Assembly (NCBI RefSeq): GCF_026107375.2
Contig: NZ_JAPCIA010000001.1
Coordinates: 930,001 to 994,000 of the forward strand
Direction of reading: 5' to 3'
DNA from: Sphingomonas sp. BT-65
Lineage (GTDB): Bacteria > Pseudomonadota > Alphaproteobacteria > Sphingomonadales > Sphingomonadaceae
Length of the DNA: 64,000 nucleotides
Part shown: piece after piece, positions 19,855 to 29,474 of the stretch
Numbering within the stretch: position 1 is the first letter of the stretch
How the letters are laid out: each line of letters starts with the position of its first letter
Made by a program: the position numbers and the translations under genes
Notes under the pieces: generated by a model
What the model saw: the letters and a program-made list of their open reading frames with translations, nothing else
The model's database searches: none
Told to the model about the DNA's origin: nothing

Positions 19855-21164
19855 GAGTCGAACCCTCTCAACAGCGCCAGGGTCACGGGAAAGCCGATCC
19901 GCTCGTCGAGCGGCTGGCGCAGGAACGCGTCGAGCGCCTCGCGCTGCGTCAGCGCGCGGTCGGCGGCGGCGTCCTGGCCTGGCTTGTAGTCGCCGACCTG
20001 GAGCAGGATCTCGATCTCGTCGAGCTTGGCGAGATGCGTGCGCAGCGCGGTCGCCGCACTCTGCTGGGCGTGTTCGGTGAGCTGGTTCATCAACCGGCTC
20101 TGGCTCGCGAGGATATCGATCGCGGGATAATGGCCGCGCGCGGCGAGCTTGCGCGAGAGGTAGATATGGCCGTCGAGCAGCGAGCGCACCTCCTCGCCGA
20201 TCGGATCGTCCTCCTCGTCCTCGAGCAGCACGGTGTAGATGCCGGTGATCGCGCCGCACACATCGGTGCCGGTGCGCTCGAACAGGCGCGGCAGCTCGGC
20301 GAAGACCGATGGCGGAAAGCCGCGGCGCACCGGCGGCTCGCCGGTCGCCAGCCCGATCTCGCGCAGCGCGCGCGAGAAGCGCGTGACCGAATCCATCAGC
20401 AGCAGCACATGCTTGCCCTCGGCGCGCAACCCTTCGGCAACCGCCGTGGCGGCATGCGCGGCGCGCGCGCGTTCGAGCGCGGGCCGGTCGGAGGTCGCGA
20501 CCACCACGACCGAGCGCGCGAGCCCCGCCTCGCCGAGATTGTCCTCGACGAACTCGCGCACCTCACGGCCGCGCTCGCCGATTAGCGCGATGACGATCGC
20601 GTCCGCCTCGGCCTGGCGCGCGAGCGTCGCGAGCAAAGTCGACTTACCCCCGCCCGCCGCGGCGAACACGCCGACGCGCTGGCCGCGGCCGAGCGGCAGC
20701 ACGCCGTCGATCGCGCGAATCCCCGTTTCGACCTGCCGCTCGATGCGTTCGCGCTGCATCGGGTTCGGCGCCTCGCCATAGAGCGGGCGGTAAGTGTCGG
20801 CGCGGATCGGCGGGCCGCCGTCGATTGGCTGGAGGCGCGCATCGACGATGCGGCCGAGCAGGCTTTCGCCGACCGGCACCCGGTCCTCGCCGACGCGCAC
20901 CACGACCTCGGTCTCGTTGGACAGGCCGCGCAGGTCGCCGAGCGGAGCGAGCAACGCCTCGCCATCGGCGATGCCGACGACTTCGGCCATCATCACCGTG
21001 TCACCCGCGGGGCCGAGCATCGCGCAGGTCTGACCGATCCGCGCCGAGATGCCGCTGACGCGGATCGAGGTGCCGACCGCGCCGCGCACGCGCCCGCGCT
21101 GTTCGAAGGCCGGGGCCTCGCCGAGCTGGCGGACGAGATCACTGACCCGTTCCTCAATCGACAT
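19851..21164 (-). CDS. sctN: SctN, T3SS ATPase
   Basis: 437 residues from the ATG at 21164, which has GGGGGA upstream; an ATG 30 bp earlier would overlap sctL by 41 bp. The P-loop is FAAAGGGKSTLL (Lys near 174), followed by LIGERGREVREFVEDNLG and the Walker B segment LLLMDSVTRFSRALREIGLA, all characteristic of the SctN/FliI family. The hexamer releases chaperones and unfolds substrates at the base of the export gate. Its C-terminal domain (REALDAFLRQPLDERIGF) is complete. Confidence 0.97.
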   Translation of the reverse strand: MSIEERVSDLVRQLGEAPAFEQRGRVRGAVGTSIRVSGISARIGQTCAMLGPAGDTVMMAEVVGIADGEALLAPLGDLRGLSNETEVVVRVGEDRVPVGESLLGRIVDARLQPIDGGPPIRADTYRPLYGEAPNPMQRERIERQVETGIRAIDGVLPLGRGQRVGVFAAAGGGKSTLLATLARQAEADAIVIALIGERGREVREFVEDNLGEAGLARSVVVVATSDRPALERARAAHAATAVAEGLRAEGKHVLLLMDSVTRFSRALREIGLATGEPPVRRGFPPSVFAELPRLFERTGTDVCGAITGIYTVLLEDEEDDPIGEEVRSLLDGHIYLSRKLAARGHYPAIDILASQSRLMNQLTEHAQQSAATALRTHLAKLDEIEILLQVGDYKPGQDAAADRALTQREALDAFLRQPLDERIGFPVTLALLRGFDS

Positions 21165-21759
21165 GCGCGGTCCCCCAGCGGCCGGCGAGCTCATCGAGTT
21201 GATGGTCGAGGTCGGCGATGATCCGGCTGTCGGGCCCGGTGATGCGGCATTGCCGCTCGCCGAGCAGCGGATCGGCGCGCACCGTGATCGCCGCGTCGCC
21301 CTCGATCGTCGCGAGTCCGGCTTCGACCTCGGGCGCGAGCGCCGGCGCGACCTCCACCGTCACCGGTCCCTGCGGCACCACGGCGCGCGCAGCGCGCAGC
21401 GCCACGCCCTGCATCATCGCCGCATCGCCGAGCTCGCCCGCGATCTGGCGCAACGCGGCGAGTGCGAGCGAGGCGATCTCCTCCTCCTCGAACCGGCGAT
21501 GGGCCTCTGCCTGGGCCGAGAGGCGCGCGACCGCGTCGACGAACTCGCGCCGCCCAGCTTCGAATCCCTCGCGATAGCCGCGCTCGCGCGCTTGCGTCTC
21601 CACCGCCGCGGCCGCGCTCGCGCGCCGGACCGCTTCGGCGCGAAGCCGCTCGAGCAGCGCCATGGCATCGGCCAGCGGCTGGCGATCGCGCGCCTTCACC
21701 ACCGGCGTGTCGCTCGCGAGGAGCGAATGGCTGTCGCTGTAGAGCAGATGATAGCTCAT
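21154..21759 (-). CDS. sctL: SctL, T3SS ATPase regulator/stator
   Basis: 201 residues with a charged helical N-terminal half (ALLERLRAEAVRRASAAAAV) and the GYREGFEAGRREF motif typical of FliH/SctL proteins, which bind SctQ and hold SctN in the cytoplasmic sorting platform. The C-terminal domain has the mixed alpha/beta pattern of V-type ATPase subunit E (ARAVVPQGPVTVEVAPAL). It overlaps sctK by 4 bp upstream and sctN by 11 bp downstream. Confidence 0.9.
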   Translation of the reverse strand: MSYHLLYSDSHSLLASDTPVVKARDRQPLADAMALLERLRAEAVRRASAAAAVETQARERGYREGFEAGRREFVDAVARLSAQAEAHRRFEEEEIASLALAALRQIAGELGDAAMMQGVALRAARAVVPQGPVTVEVAPALAPEVEAGLATIEGDAAITVRADPLLGERQCRITGPDSRIIADLDHQLDELAGRWGTAHVD

Positions 21760-22250
21760 GCGCGCGTCCTTCGGGCGATGCGCTCCGCCAGCGCGATCTG
21801 CCCGGCGGCTTCGGCGTCGGCTGCCGAGGCGAGTCCCATCGCCGCGGCGAGGGCGTGCGGCAATGCCCGTTCGGTGACCTGCCGGCCCTGCTGTGTGAGC
21901 TTGGCGGCGGGCGCGAGCGGCGCGGCACCGCCCGGAGGGAGGTCGAGCACCGCTTCCAGCGCCGCTTCGCCGACCGGCTCGGCATAGGCGCGCAACGCAG
22001 CGCCATCGATCATTTCGGGCAGCGCGTCACGCGCAGCTACCAACGCGGCGATGCGCCAGAAGCGCTCGATCTCGCCCCCCTCAAGCCCGGGCCAGGCCGG
22101 CCAGCGTCGCAGCTCGGCGAGCGGCACCCGCGCCGCCGGACGGTGTTCGGTCCGCGCCGCGAACCGGCCCGCGCGCGTTGCCGCCATCCCAGCCGCTTCT
22201 GCGGCATGCGCGATCTCGGCGAGCCGCAGCCGGGCGCCACGCGCACTCAT
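21756..22250 (-). CDS. sctK: SctK-like sorting platform protein
   Basis: 164 residues from the ATG at 22250, which overlaps the sctJ stop (ATGA). Ala/Arg-rich and helical, without membrane segments. SctK links the SctD ring to the SctQ/SctL pods and is poorly conserved in sequence. It was named for its place between sctJ and sctL, its size, and the Trp-containing WPAWPGLEGGEIERFWRIAAL stretch; similarity alone would not carry the call. Confidence 0.6.
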   Translation of the reverse strand: MSARGARLRLAEIAHAAEAAGMAATRAGRFAARTEHRPAARVPLAELRRWPAWPGLEGGEIERFWRIAALVAARDALPEMIDGAALRAYAEPVGEAALEAVLDLPPGGAAPLAPAAKLTQQGRQVTERALPHALAAAMGLASAADAEAAGQIALAERIARRTRA

Positions 22251-22987
22251 CCGCCATGCTCCGCCTTGGCGGGGACGCCCGCGGGCCGACGCCGCCGGCG
22301 CCGCAGCAGCAGCCACACCGGCCAGGCGAGCGCCACGAGTACCAGCAAAACGCGCGTCAACGGGGTGTCGAACCGCGCGACCGTCATCTCCGGCGCCGAC
22401 GGCGCTGTCTGGCTCGCGACCATCACGACCGAGACCTTGTCATATTCAAGCCCCTCGATCGCGTTGGTCACCAGGCTCTTGATCGCCCCGGTCTGGCTGC
22501 GCACGTCGAACCCCGGCCGGTATTTGACGAATACCGAGGCCGAGGACGGCTTGGTCTCCTTGGACAGCGGATCGGTCTGCGGAATAGCCAGGTGGACGCG
22601 CGCCTCGGCGACACCATCGATCGAGCTGACCGTCTGGCTCAGCTCCTGCGACAGGCCGTAGATCAAGCGCGCGCGCTCCTCGACCGGCGACGATACGAAC
22701 CCCTTCTTGGCGAAGATGTCGCCGAGCGACTGGAACTCCTCGCGCGGCAGCCCGCTCGCCTTGAGCACCTCGACCGCCCGGCTGAACTGGTCGGGGCTCA
22801 CCGTCACGCTCCACTCACCTTCGCCGCCCGCCTCCTTGCGCGCGCTGATGTTGGCGTTGCGCAGCGCTGCGATCATCTCGTTCGCCTGCTGCTCCTTGAG
22901 CTTGCCATAGACCTCTTGCTCGCTGCACGCCGTGAGCGTCGCGGCCGCGAGGACCGCGGCAAGCAGCGCGCGCCTGAAGCTCGTCAT
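22247..22987 (-). CDS. sctJ: SctJ, T3SS inner-membrane ring lipoprotein
   Basis: 246 residues with a lipoprotein signal (lipobox LTAC, Cys 21) followed by EQEVYGKLKEQQANEMIAAL, a hallmark of the SctJ/FliF family. Two ring-building domains follow (WSVTVSPDQFSRAVEVL; EARVHLAIPQTDPL with ASVFVKYRPG), then a membrane segment near the end (TRVLLVLVALAWPVWLLL) and a basic cytoplasmic tail. It forms the inner-membrane ring together with SctD. Confidence 0.96.
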   Translation of the reverse strand: MTSFRRALLAAVLAAATLTACSEQEVYGKLKEQQANEMIAALRNANISARKEAGGEGEWSVTVSPDQFSRAVEVLKASGLPREEFQSLGDIFAKKGFVSSPVEERARLIYGLSQELSQTVSSIDGVAEARVHLAIPQTDPLSKETKPSSASVFVKYRPGFDVRSQTGAIKSLVTNAIEGLEYDKVSVVMVASQTAPSAPEMTVARFDTPLTRVLLVLVALAWPVWLLLRRRRRRPAGVPAKAEHGG

Positions 22988-23006
22988 GACCTACTCCCTG
23001 GGCGCA

Positions 23007-23408
23007 TCAGCTCTGCTGCCGGAACAGTTGCTGGATGCCGTCCGAGCTGCGGTTGGCGATGTTCGAGGTGAGCTGGCAGTGGAACATGAACTCCTGGCAG
23101 CGCATCGTCAGCTCGACGATCTCGCCCGGAGTCAGCTCCGAGCCCGAAGACTCGGCGGTCCGCGCATACTCGGACACGCTCTTCGCTTCGAGGTTCACCT
23201 TGTCGAGCGTGTCGAGCAGGCCCTTCACCGCCGGCGGCACGTCGGTGCCGGAGCCGACACGCTGGGTCTCGGCGGCGGCAAGCGCGCTGTCGAACCGGCC
23301 GGCCGCCTCGGGCCCGACCTGCTGCGGCATGGCGGGCGCGAGCTCGAACACGCGCACCGCGTCGGCGGCAGGCGCAGCGGCTTGCGCCGCAATGGCTTCG
23401 ATCGACAT
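23007..23408 (-). CDS. sctI: SctI, inner rod protein
   Basis: 133 residues. The C-terminal segment (ELTMRCQEFMFHCQLTSNIANR followed by SSDGIQQLFRQQS) matches the conserved end of inner rod proteins of the YscI/EscI group, which connect the export gate to the needle. The N-terminal half is Ala/Glu-rich and probably flexible. Its place between sctF and sctJ agrees. Two cysteines near the C-terminus are unusual for a secreted rod protein. Confidence 0.85.
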   Translation of the reverse strand: MSIEAIAAQAAAPAADAVRVFELAPAMPQQVGPEAAGRFDSALAAAETQRVGSGTDVPPAVKGLLDTLDKVNLEAKSVSEYARTAESSGSELTPGEIVELTMRCQEFMFHCQLTSNIANRSSDGIQQLFRQQS

Positions 23409-23413
23409 CGCGA

Positions 23414-23734
23414 TCAGCTCTTGCGCGCCATCGTCTCGAGCGCCTTGGAGACGCTGTCGAGCGAGGTGTGCGAGCTCTGCGAGAGGAAGCTCATCTTCAT
23501 CGACTCGGCGGTAAGCTGGGTGATCGCCGACGGGGTGTCGCCGCCCTCGTTCGACATGATGTCCGAACGCTGTTCGATCTGTGAGGCTTGGCGGTCGAGC
23601 GCATTGCCCCAGGCGGCAGCAAACGCCTCGAACCAGTTGCCGGGCGCATTGCGGTTCATGCGCTGGCTGGTCAGCGGGCTCGCCGCCAGCGTGTTCAGGT
23701 CGGTGTTGACCGGGGTGTTGTCGATCGTCGTCAT
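23414..23734 (-). CDS. sctF: SctF, probable needle subunit
   Basis: 106 residues from ATG 23734; GGAG lies 8 bases upstream, whereas the GTG at 23743 abuts it. The C-terminal half has the needle-protein pattern: a Pro-Ser turn, then one long helix (SAITQLTAESMKMSFLSQSS, HTSLDSVSKALETMARKS) that would line the channel. Needle subunits are usually about 80 residues; this one has some 25 extra at the N-terminus, with tryptophans in NWFEAFAAAWGNAL. The order sctD-F-I-J is the one seen in other injectisomes and is the main support. Confidence 0.65.
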   Translation of the reverse strand: MTTIDNTPVNTDLNTLAASPLTSQRMNRNAPGNWFEAFAAAWGNALDRQASQIEQRSDIMSNEGGDTPSAITQLTAESMKMSFLSQSSHTSLDSVSKALETMARKS

Positions 23735-23768
23735 GTTACGCACTCCTTCATTCTGGCCTTTGGGCTGG

Positions 23769-24905
23769 TCACAATTTCAGTTCCTCGACACGCCCCCCCT
23801 TTTCGAAACGCACGCGGCCCGGCTCGATCGAGACGAGGCGATGGCCGGTCGGCAGGATCGAGCCGGGAAACCAGCGCGATCCGTCGGCGGTCACGATATG
23901 GCCCGGGTCCTCGACCACCGTGGCGAGGCCGGTGCCGCTGTTGGCGAACAGGCTTTGCAGCGCATTGCCGCCGCGCCTGTCGTCCACCCGGAAGCGGACG
24001 CGCTTGAGCGCGGGCAGGTCGCGCGTCAGGATCGCGCGCAGCGCGTCCTGCCGGTCGGCGGGAAGATAGGGCGCGGCGATGGTTACGCCGCCGAGCCCCG
24101 CGGGGGTCGCCTGCGCGTCGATGCCTTGCGCCGAGAGGATATCGGTCGCCGCGCTGGCGAGCGCGGCGGTGGAGGTCACGTCGACGATCACCGGGCCGGT
24201 CATCTGATCGGCGATCGCGCGGGTGCGGATCAGGTCGCCCTCGCTCTCGACCGTGCCCGCGACGATCAGCCCGCCCGCCGGATTCTCGGCCACGTCGACC
24301 GAGCGATAGCCGGCCTCGTCATACATCCGTTCGAGCGCGCGCGCGCCGCCGAACTGCTGCTCGATCAGCGAGCTGGTCGGCCCCGCCGCCGCGACGAGCA
24401 GGACGATCGCGGCGGTGCCTACCGCGACCTGGAGGACGCTGACCCGCTCGGTGATCCGCGTCAGATAGGTCCGCCCCATCAGCTCGACTCGGTCCTGCAG
24501 CCGCGGCGCCGGCAGCGGGTTGACCGGCGTCGCGCATGGGCTGATCGCGACGCTCGCGGCGTCCTCCCAGCGCGTCGAGGCGCGCTCGCCATAGGCGACG
24601 AGATGCTCGCCGAAACGGAAGGGCAGATAAGGCGGCAGCACCGCCTCCTCCCCCTCGCCCAACGAGCGGCCGAGCAGCTCGACCGTGCCCGACAGCACCC
24701 GCAGCTGCGCCGCGCCGTCGCCCAGCCGCAGCTCGACCGCGCCGTCACGCGTACCCGCGCCGCGCAGCACGACGTCGTTCGCGAGACCATGGCCGATGCA
24801 TACGCGCCGCCCCGTGGCCAGCGGATATTCCTTGCCCGCGAGCCGCCCGCCGACGATGCGGAGTACGGGGGCGATGTCGATCGGCGTCTCGCGATGTTCG
24901 GTCAT
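23769..24905 (-). CDS. sctD: SctD, T3SS inner-membrane ring protein
   Basis: 378 residues. The N-terminal 110 residues form a cytoplasmic FHA-like domain (GRRVCIGHGLANDVVLRG). One membrane segment lies near residues 160-178 (VLQVAVGTAAIVLLVAAAG), and the periplasmic part has repeated ring-building alpha/beta units (GYRSVDVAENPAGGLIVAGTV). This layout is diagnostic for SctD, which joins the inner ring to the secretin. Start and stop overlap with sctC upstream as ATGA; 34 bp separate it from sctF. Confidence 0.92.
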   Translation of the reverse strand: MTEHRETPIDIAPVLRIVGGRLAGKEYPLATGRRVCIGHGLANDVVLRGAGTRDGAVELRLGDGAAQLRVLSGTVELLGRSLGEGEEAVLPPYLPFRFGEHLVAYGERASTRWEDAASVAISPCATPVNPLPAPRLQDRVELMGRTYLTRITERVSVLQVAVGTAAIVLLVAAAGPTSSLIEQQFGGARALERMYDEAGYRSVDVAENPAGGLIVAGTVESEGDLIRTRAIADQMTGPVIVDVTSTAALASAATDILSAQGIDAQATPAGLGGVTIAAPYLPADRQDALRAILTRDLPALKRVRFRVDDRRGGNALQSLFANSGTGLATVVEDPGHIVTADGSRWFPGSILPTGHRLVSIEPGRVRFEKGGRVEELKL

Positions 24906-26764
24906 GGGGTTGGTCCTCCTGCAGGTCCCCCCGTTGCCGCCTGCGCCGCCCCCGGCGCAGGCAATCTCGCGGTCACTTCGTTCCCCACGGCCGCCGCCGC
25001 AGCACCGCCCGCCCGCGCCTGGTCCAGCCGGATGATGCGCGGCGTGATCAGAAACAGCCGCTCGGTCTGGCGGCGGCTGCGCGAGCGCGACTTGAACAGC
25101 TCGCCAAGCACCGGAATGTCGCCGAGCAACGGAATCCTCGATTCGGCATCGAAAGACGAATTTACGGTGAGGCCACCGAGCAGCAGCCCCTCGCCCTCGT
25201 TGATCATCGCCTGGGTGTTGACGCTGGCGCGCTCGACCACCGGGATGTCGTCGACCTCGCTGTCGAGAATCGTGCCGTCCTCGACGCCCACGACCATGCG
25301 GATGCGCGCCACGCCATTATCGACCAGCACGTGCGGATTGACGCGCAGCACGGTGCCCGCGGCGACGTTGAACAGATCGACCTGCCGGTCGCCGCGCACA
25401 CGGACGTAGAAGGTGCGCGTGCGGTCGAACACCGCCTCGACGTTGGACAGCGTCACGATCTGCGGCCGCGACACGATCTTCGCCGCGCCCTTCTCCTCCA
25501 GCGCGTTGATGCGCCCGATGAACTCGCGATTGGCGCCGATCACCCCGCCCAGCGACAACCCCTGATTGACCGCGCCGAGGCGGCTGAGATCGTCTGCCGG
25601 ATTGCCCGACGGACGCAGGATATTGCCCCCGAACAACGCGTCGAAGCCCTGGCTGCGGAAGCGCCAGTTGATCCCAAGCTCGCGCAATTTGTCGATGTTG
25701 AGGTCGATGATCGTCGCCTCGAGCTCGACGATCTGCGGCGCGATGTCGAGCGCGCGGACCAGCCCCTCATAGGCCGGCATGTTCTCCGGCCGGTCGCGCA
25801 CGATGATCGCGTTGAGCGACGGGTCGATCGCGATGCGCGGCCCGCCCTGCGGCGGCAGCTCGCGTGCCGAGACGACAGGCACCGCGCTCATCGCCGGGAG
25901 CCCGAGATATTCGTCGTCATAGGGCTGGAGCTGCGACTGCTGCGACGCGTCGGGCGGGATCGCGTTGAGCCCGCGCCCGCCGAGCCGCGGCTGGCTCTGC
26001 CGCAGCGTGCGCCCGCCATAGGTCGTATTGATCGTGCCCGCGACCGCCGAGCCGTCACCCATGATCCGGCTGAGCGAGGTGCCAACGCCGGGGATGGTCA
26101 GCTCGCGTCCGCCCGCCACCAGCTTGGTGTCGTCGGCGCGAGCATAGCGCAGGTAGAAGACCCGCAGCTCATAGGGCTCGATATAGGCTGGCCCCTGTAC
26201 CGACCGCGCCGGCTGGATCTGCGCCGTGTCGGGACGCATGCCATAGGTGCCGGAAGGCATCGCGCCTGCAAGCTGCTGCACCTGGTCGAGGAACTTGGGC
26301 ACCCCGGTCGCGAGCACAGTCGCCTGGCCGCTCGGGCGCACGCGGTTGGTCGCGTCGGCGATCCCCGCCTGGGCGATGCTCGCGGCAAGCTCGTTCGCGC
26401 GGCCCGGCGGCACGGCGACCGTGCGGCTCTCGACCTGGTCGCTCGAATAGACCGTAACGACCGAGCCGTCATAATAAGCGATCAGGTTGAAGGCGCGCGC
26501 GACCTGCGTCCAGACGTCCGCCGGGCGCCCGCTGAAGCGGCCGTTGATCTTGCCCTTGACCCGCGCGTCGACCGAGACGCTGAGCCCCGCCGCGCCGAAG
26601 AATTCGCGCACGAACGCGGCGATCTCCTGGTTGCGCGGCGTCAGGCTGACGGACCGCGTTGGAAAGGGCGGGTCGGCGGCGAGCACTGCCGGCGGCGCCA
26701 CGAGCGACAGAACAGCCAGGGCCGCGCCGTACCGGACAAAGGAACGAGTCATCCCAAAACTCAC
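24902..26764 (-). CDS. sctC: SctC, T3SS secretin
   Basis: 620 residues from a GTG at 26764 that overlaps the sctV stop (GTGA); GGGAG lies 7 bases upstream, and a later ATG has no spacing to a binding site. The signal peptide is cut near PPAVLA. N-terminal ring domains (FFGAAGLSVSVDARVKGKIN, IIDLNIDKLRELGINW) precede the secretin core (VSRPQIVTLSNVEAVFDRTR, then LLLGGLTVNSS and IPLLGDIPVLGELFKSRSRS). It forms the outer-membrane channel. No lipidation site or S-domain pilotin tail is obvious. Confidence 0.97.
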   Translation of the reverse strand: MSFGMTRSFVRYGAALAVLSLVAPPAVLAADPPFPTRSVSLTPRNQEIAAFVREFFGAAGLSVSVDARVKGKINGRFSGRPADVWTQVARAFNLIAYYDGSVVTVYSSDQVESRTVAVPPGRANELAASIAQAGIADATNRVRPSGQATVLATGVPKFLDQVQQLAGAMPSGTYGMRPDTAQIQPARSVQGPAYIEPYELRVFYLRYARADDTKLVAGGRELTIPGVGTSLSRIMGDGSAVAGTINTTYGGRTLRQSQPRLGGRGLNAIPPDASQQSQLQPYDDEYLGLPAMSAVPVVSARELPPQGGPRIAIDPSLNAIIVRDRPENMPAYEGLVRALDIAPQIVELEATIIDLNIDKLRELGINWRFRSQGFDALFGGNILRPSGNPADDLSRLGAVNQGLSLGGVIGANREFIGRINALEEKGAAKIVSRPQIVTLSNVEAVFDRTRTFYVRVRGDRQVDLFNVAAGTVLRVNPHVLVDNGVARIRMVVGVEDGTILDSEVDDIPVVERASVNTQAMINEGEGLLLGGLTVNSSFDAESRIPLLGDIPVLGELFKSRSRSRRQTERLFLITPRIIRLDQARAGGAAAAAVGNEVTARLPAPGAAQAATGGPAGGPTP

Positions 26765-28731
26765 GCAGCGGCTCCCATGCTGTTCTCCTTCTCGATGGCG
26801 ATCGGGGTGCGATCGAGCTGCCCGACGACGTCGAGCGGCACGGTCGGCGACAATTCGTTGAAGGCGAGGACCGGCACCTCGAACAGGTCGGGGCCGACCA
26901 GCCGGCGCAGCGGGCGGCGCAGCTCGAAGGCGGTGAGGATCGCGCGCGCGCCGCTCGCCTTGGTCTCGCGCTTGAGCATCGCGATCATCGTGCGGGCGTG
27001 GTCGGGCTCCATTGCGAGCCGCGCGACGCCGTCGACGGTGCGGACATTGTCGCGCAGGAAGCGCTCGAGCGCCGCGCCCACGACCAGCACCGGGAAGCGT
27101 CCCTCGACGCAGTGCGGCAGCGAGAGGTAGCGGCGCAGCGCGCAGCGCGTGAGGTCGGCGATCGGGATCGCGTTGCGTTCGGCCTGACCGGCTTCGGCAA
27201 TCGCCTCGAGCACGTCGCGCATGTTGCGCAGCGGCACCTCCTCCTCGGCGAGCAGGCGCAGCACTTCGGCGATGCGCGCCGCAGGCACTGCGCGGACGAC
27301 TTCCTTGACGACGTCGGGGTAGTCGATGCCGATCCGGTTGAGCAGCGCGGTGACTTCCTGGAGCCCAAGGAAACGACCGAGTTCGCGGCGCAGCGCCGTC
27401 TCGATCGCAGGCACGATCCGTGCGGGATCCTCGGGGTCGTCGAGCACCCCCGCGGCGATCGGCGCGTCATGGATATAGACCGCCCATTTGCCCGCCGCGC
27501 CGAACTCCACCGCCTTGGGCTCGATCTCGGCGGCGGGCAGCGGGAGGCCGGAGCGCTCCTGCATCCGCTCGAGCATCGCCGTGACCGCCGTCGTCAGCGC
27601 AGTCGCGCGTGCCGTATCCATTCCCGACGCCGCGACCTCGACGAGCAACGGGCGGACCACGCGCAGCGGCGCCGGCTTCGCCTCGATCATCTCGGGCAGC
27701 GGCGCGGGGCGGGTGTCGATCCGCCGCCACTTGGCGTTGATCCAGCCGCGCGAGGCGGGATGCTGCATCGCCCCCGATCCGGCGAGCAGCGTCGCGATTG
27801 AGAGGAAGACGAGCACCGGAAAGCCCGGGATCATCGCCATCACGACCGACACGCCAGCGGCGATGAACAGCACGCGCGGTTTGCCCGACATCTGGCGCGC
27901 GATCGCAGGCCCCAGGTCGCGTTCCTGCTCCTCGTCGGTGGTGCGCGTGACCAGGAGGCCCGCCGCCATCGCGCTGAACAATGCGGGGATCTGCGCGACC
28001 AGGCCGTCGCCGATCGTCAGGATCGAATAGGTCTCGATCGCCTCGCTCGCCGGCATGCCCTTGGAGAAGATGCCGATCGCGAGCCCACCGATCAGGTTGA
28101 CGAGCACGATGATGATCGAGGCGATGGCGTCGCCCTTCACGAACTTCATCGCGCCGTCGAGGCTGCCATGGAGCTTGCTCTCGTTCTCCAGCGTGCGCCG
28201 CCGCGCGCGCGCCTCGTCCTTGGTGATCAGGCCGGAGCGCAGGTCGCTGTCGATCGACAGCTGCTTGCCCGGCATCGCGTCGAGGCTGAAGCGCGCCGCG
28301 ACCTCGGCAACGCGCTCGGCGCCCTTCGAGATGACCACGAACTGGACGATGGTGATGATCAGGAACACGACCAGCCCAACCACCAGCTCGCCGCCCGCGA
28401 CCATCTCGCCGAACTGCTGGACGATATGCCCGGCATGCGCCTCGGTCAGGATCATCCGTGTCGTCGCGATCGACAGCGCGAGGCGGAACAGCGTGCTGAG
28501 CAACAGCACCGCCGGGAAGGTCGAGAAGTCGAGCGGCTTAGTGACGTAGAGCGTGCTCAGCAGCAGCAGCACGCCGATCGTGATGTTCATCGCGACCAGG
28601 AAATCGATCGCGAGCGCTGGCAGCGGCAGGATCAGCAGCCCGACGATCGCGACCACGCCGATCGCGAGCAACAGGTCGGCGGTGCGCAGCCGCATCGGCG
28701 GCAGGCGCGACAGGATCGAATTGACGCTCAT
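26761..28731 (-). CDS. sctV: SctV, export gate protein
   Basis: 656 residues of the FlhA/SctV family. The N-terminal half has about eight membrane segments (LLLAIGVVAIVGLLILPLPA), with the FHIPEP-family signature in the cytoplasmic loop (RVAEVAARFSLDAMPGKQLS). The C-terminal 300 residues are the nonameric cytoplasmic ring that receives chaperone-substrate complexes. The ATG overlaps the transglycosylase stop and its own stop overlaps the sctC start, so translation is coupled along the operon. Confidence 0.98.
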   Translation of the reverse strand: MSVNSILSRLPPMRLRTADLLLAIGVVAIVGLLILPLPALAIDFLVAMNITIGVLLLLSTLYVTKPLDFSTFPAVLLLSTLFRLALSIATTRMILTEAHAGHIVQQFGEMVAGGELVVGLVVFLIITIVQFVVISKGAERVAEVAARFSLDAMPGKQLSIDSDLRSGLITKDEARARRRTLENESKLHGSLDGAMKFVKGDAIASIIIVLVNLIGGLAIGIFSKGMPASEAIETYSILTIGDGLVAQIPALFSAMAAGLLVTRTTDEEQERDLGPAIARQMSGKPRVLFIAAGVSVVMAMIPGFPVLVFLSIATLLAGSGAMQHPASRGWINAKWRRIDTRPAPLPEMIEAKPAPLRVVRPLLVEVAASGMDTARATALTTAVTAMLERMQERSGLPLPAAEIEPKAVEFGAAGKWAVYIHDAPIAAGVLDDPEDPARIVPAIETALRRELGRFLGLQEVTALLNRIGIDYPDVVKEVVRAVPAARIAEVLRLLAEEEVPLRNMRDVLEAIAEAGQAERNAIPIADLTRCALRRYLSLPHCVEGRFPVLVVGAALERFLRDNVRTVDGVARLAMEPDHARTMIAMLKRETKASGARAILTAFELRRPLRRLVGPDLFEVPVLAFNELSPTVPLDVVGQLDRTPIAIEKENSMGAAA

Positions 28732-29474
28732 CGTGCGATCGTGGCCGCGCGATAACCGTTGTAGCGAGCCATGACCGACTTCACGTAGTTCTGGGTCTCG
28801 CGATAGGGCGGGATACGATTGCCGTATTTCGCGACCGCGCCCTCGCCCGCATTATAGGCGCTGAGGATCAGGTCGAAATTGCGGCCGTAGCGCTTCTGCA
28901 ACCGCTTGAGCAGCCGCGCGCCGGCATCGACGTTGACCGCCGGATCGAACAGCGCCCCCTGCTCCACACCGAGCGTGCGGCCTGTCCCGGGCATGATCTG
29001 CATCAGCCCGCGAGCGCCGACCCGCGAGACCGCCTTCGGGTTGTGGCGCGACTCGGTCGCGATGATCGCGTGCAGGAACAGCGGATCCACCTTGTAGGCG
29101 GCGGCTGTGCGCAGGATGTGCGTGTCATAGGCCGACACCGGCGCGCCGCCGCGATAGGACGAGATCGCCTCGCTGTTGCGCTCGCGCTCACGGCGCTCGC
29201 GCGGGCTTTCCTTGACGCCCGTGATCCGCGCCACACCGGGATCGGCGGGAAGCGGTGCGGGAGCAATATGGATGATCTGTGCGTTGCAGCCGCTCAGCGC
29301 CTCGAACCGCTCCGACGCGCGCGCATCGGCGACACGGATGTTGTTGGTGACCGGGCAGTCGACGAAGTAGGATTCGCGCGACTTTTCTTTTGCGACAGCA
29401 GTATTGGTTGCAGTCATTGCCGCAGCCGTAGCAACGGCTGCGAACACACTATGAATAATTACCGTCTTCTTCAC
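28728..29474 (-). CDS. T3SS-associated lytic transglycosylase
   Basis: 248 residues from a GTG at 29474 with GGAGGAG about 8 bases upstream and a signal peptide (VIIHSVFAAVATAAAM, cut near NTAVA). The C-terminal half is an SLT-type domain with the catalytic glutamate in IIATESRHNP (Glu 141), then GLMQIMPGTGR and LILSAYNAGEGAVAKYG. Enzymes of this kind (IpgF and EtgA are known examples) open the wall so the injectisome can pass. It is the first gene of the minus-strand T3SS operon, next to the divergent promoter region. Residues 30-110 are a cysteine-containing extension not found in minimal versions. Confidence 0.9.
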   Translation of the reverse strand: MKKTVIIHSVFAAVATAAAMTATNTAVAKEKSRESYFVDCPVTNNIRVADARASERFEALSGCNAQIIHIAPAPLPADPGVARITGVKESPRERRERERNSEAISSYRGGAPVSAYDTHILRTAAAYKVDPLFLHAIIATESRHNPKAVSRVGARGLMQIMPGTGRTLGVEQGALFDPAVNVDAGARLLKRLQKRYGRNFDLILSAYNAGEGAVAKYGNRIPPYRETQNYVKSVMARYNGYRAATIAR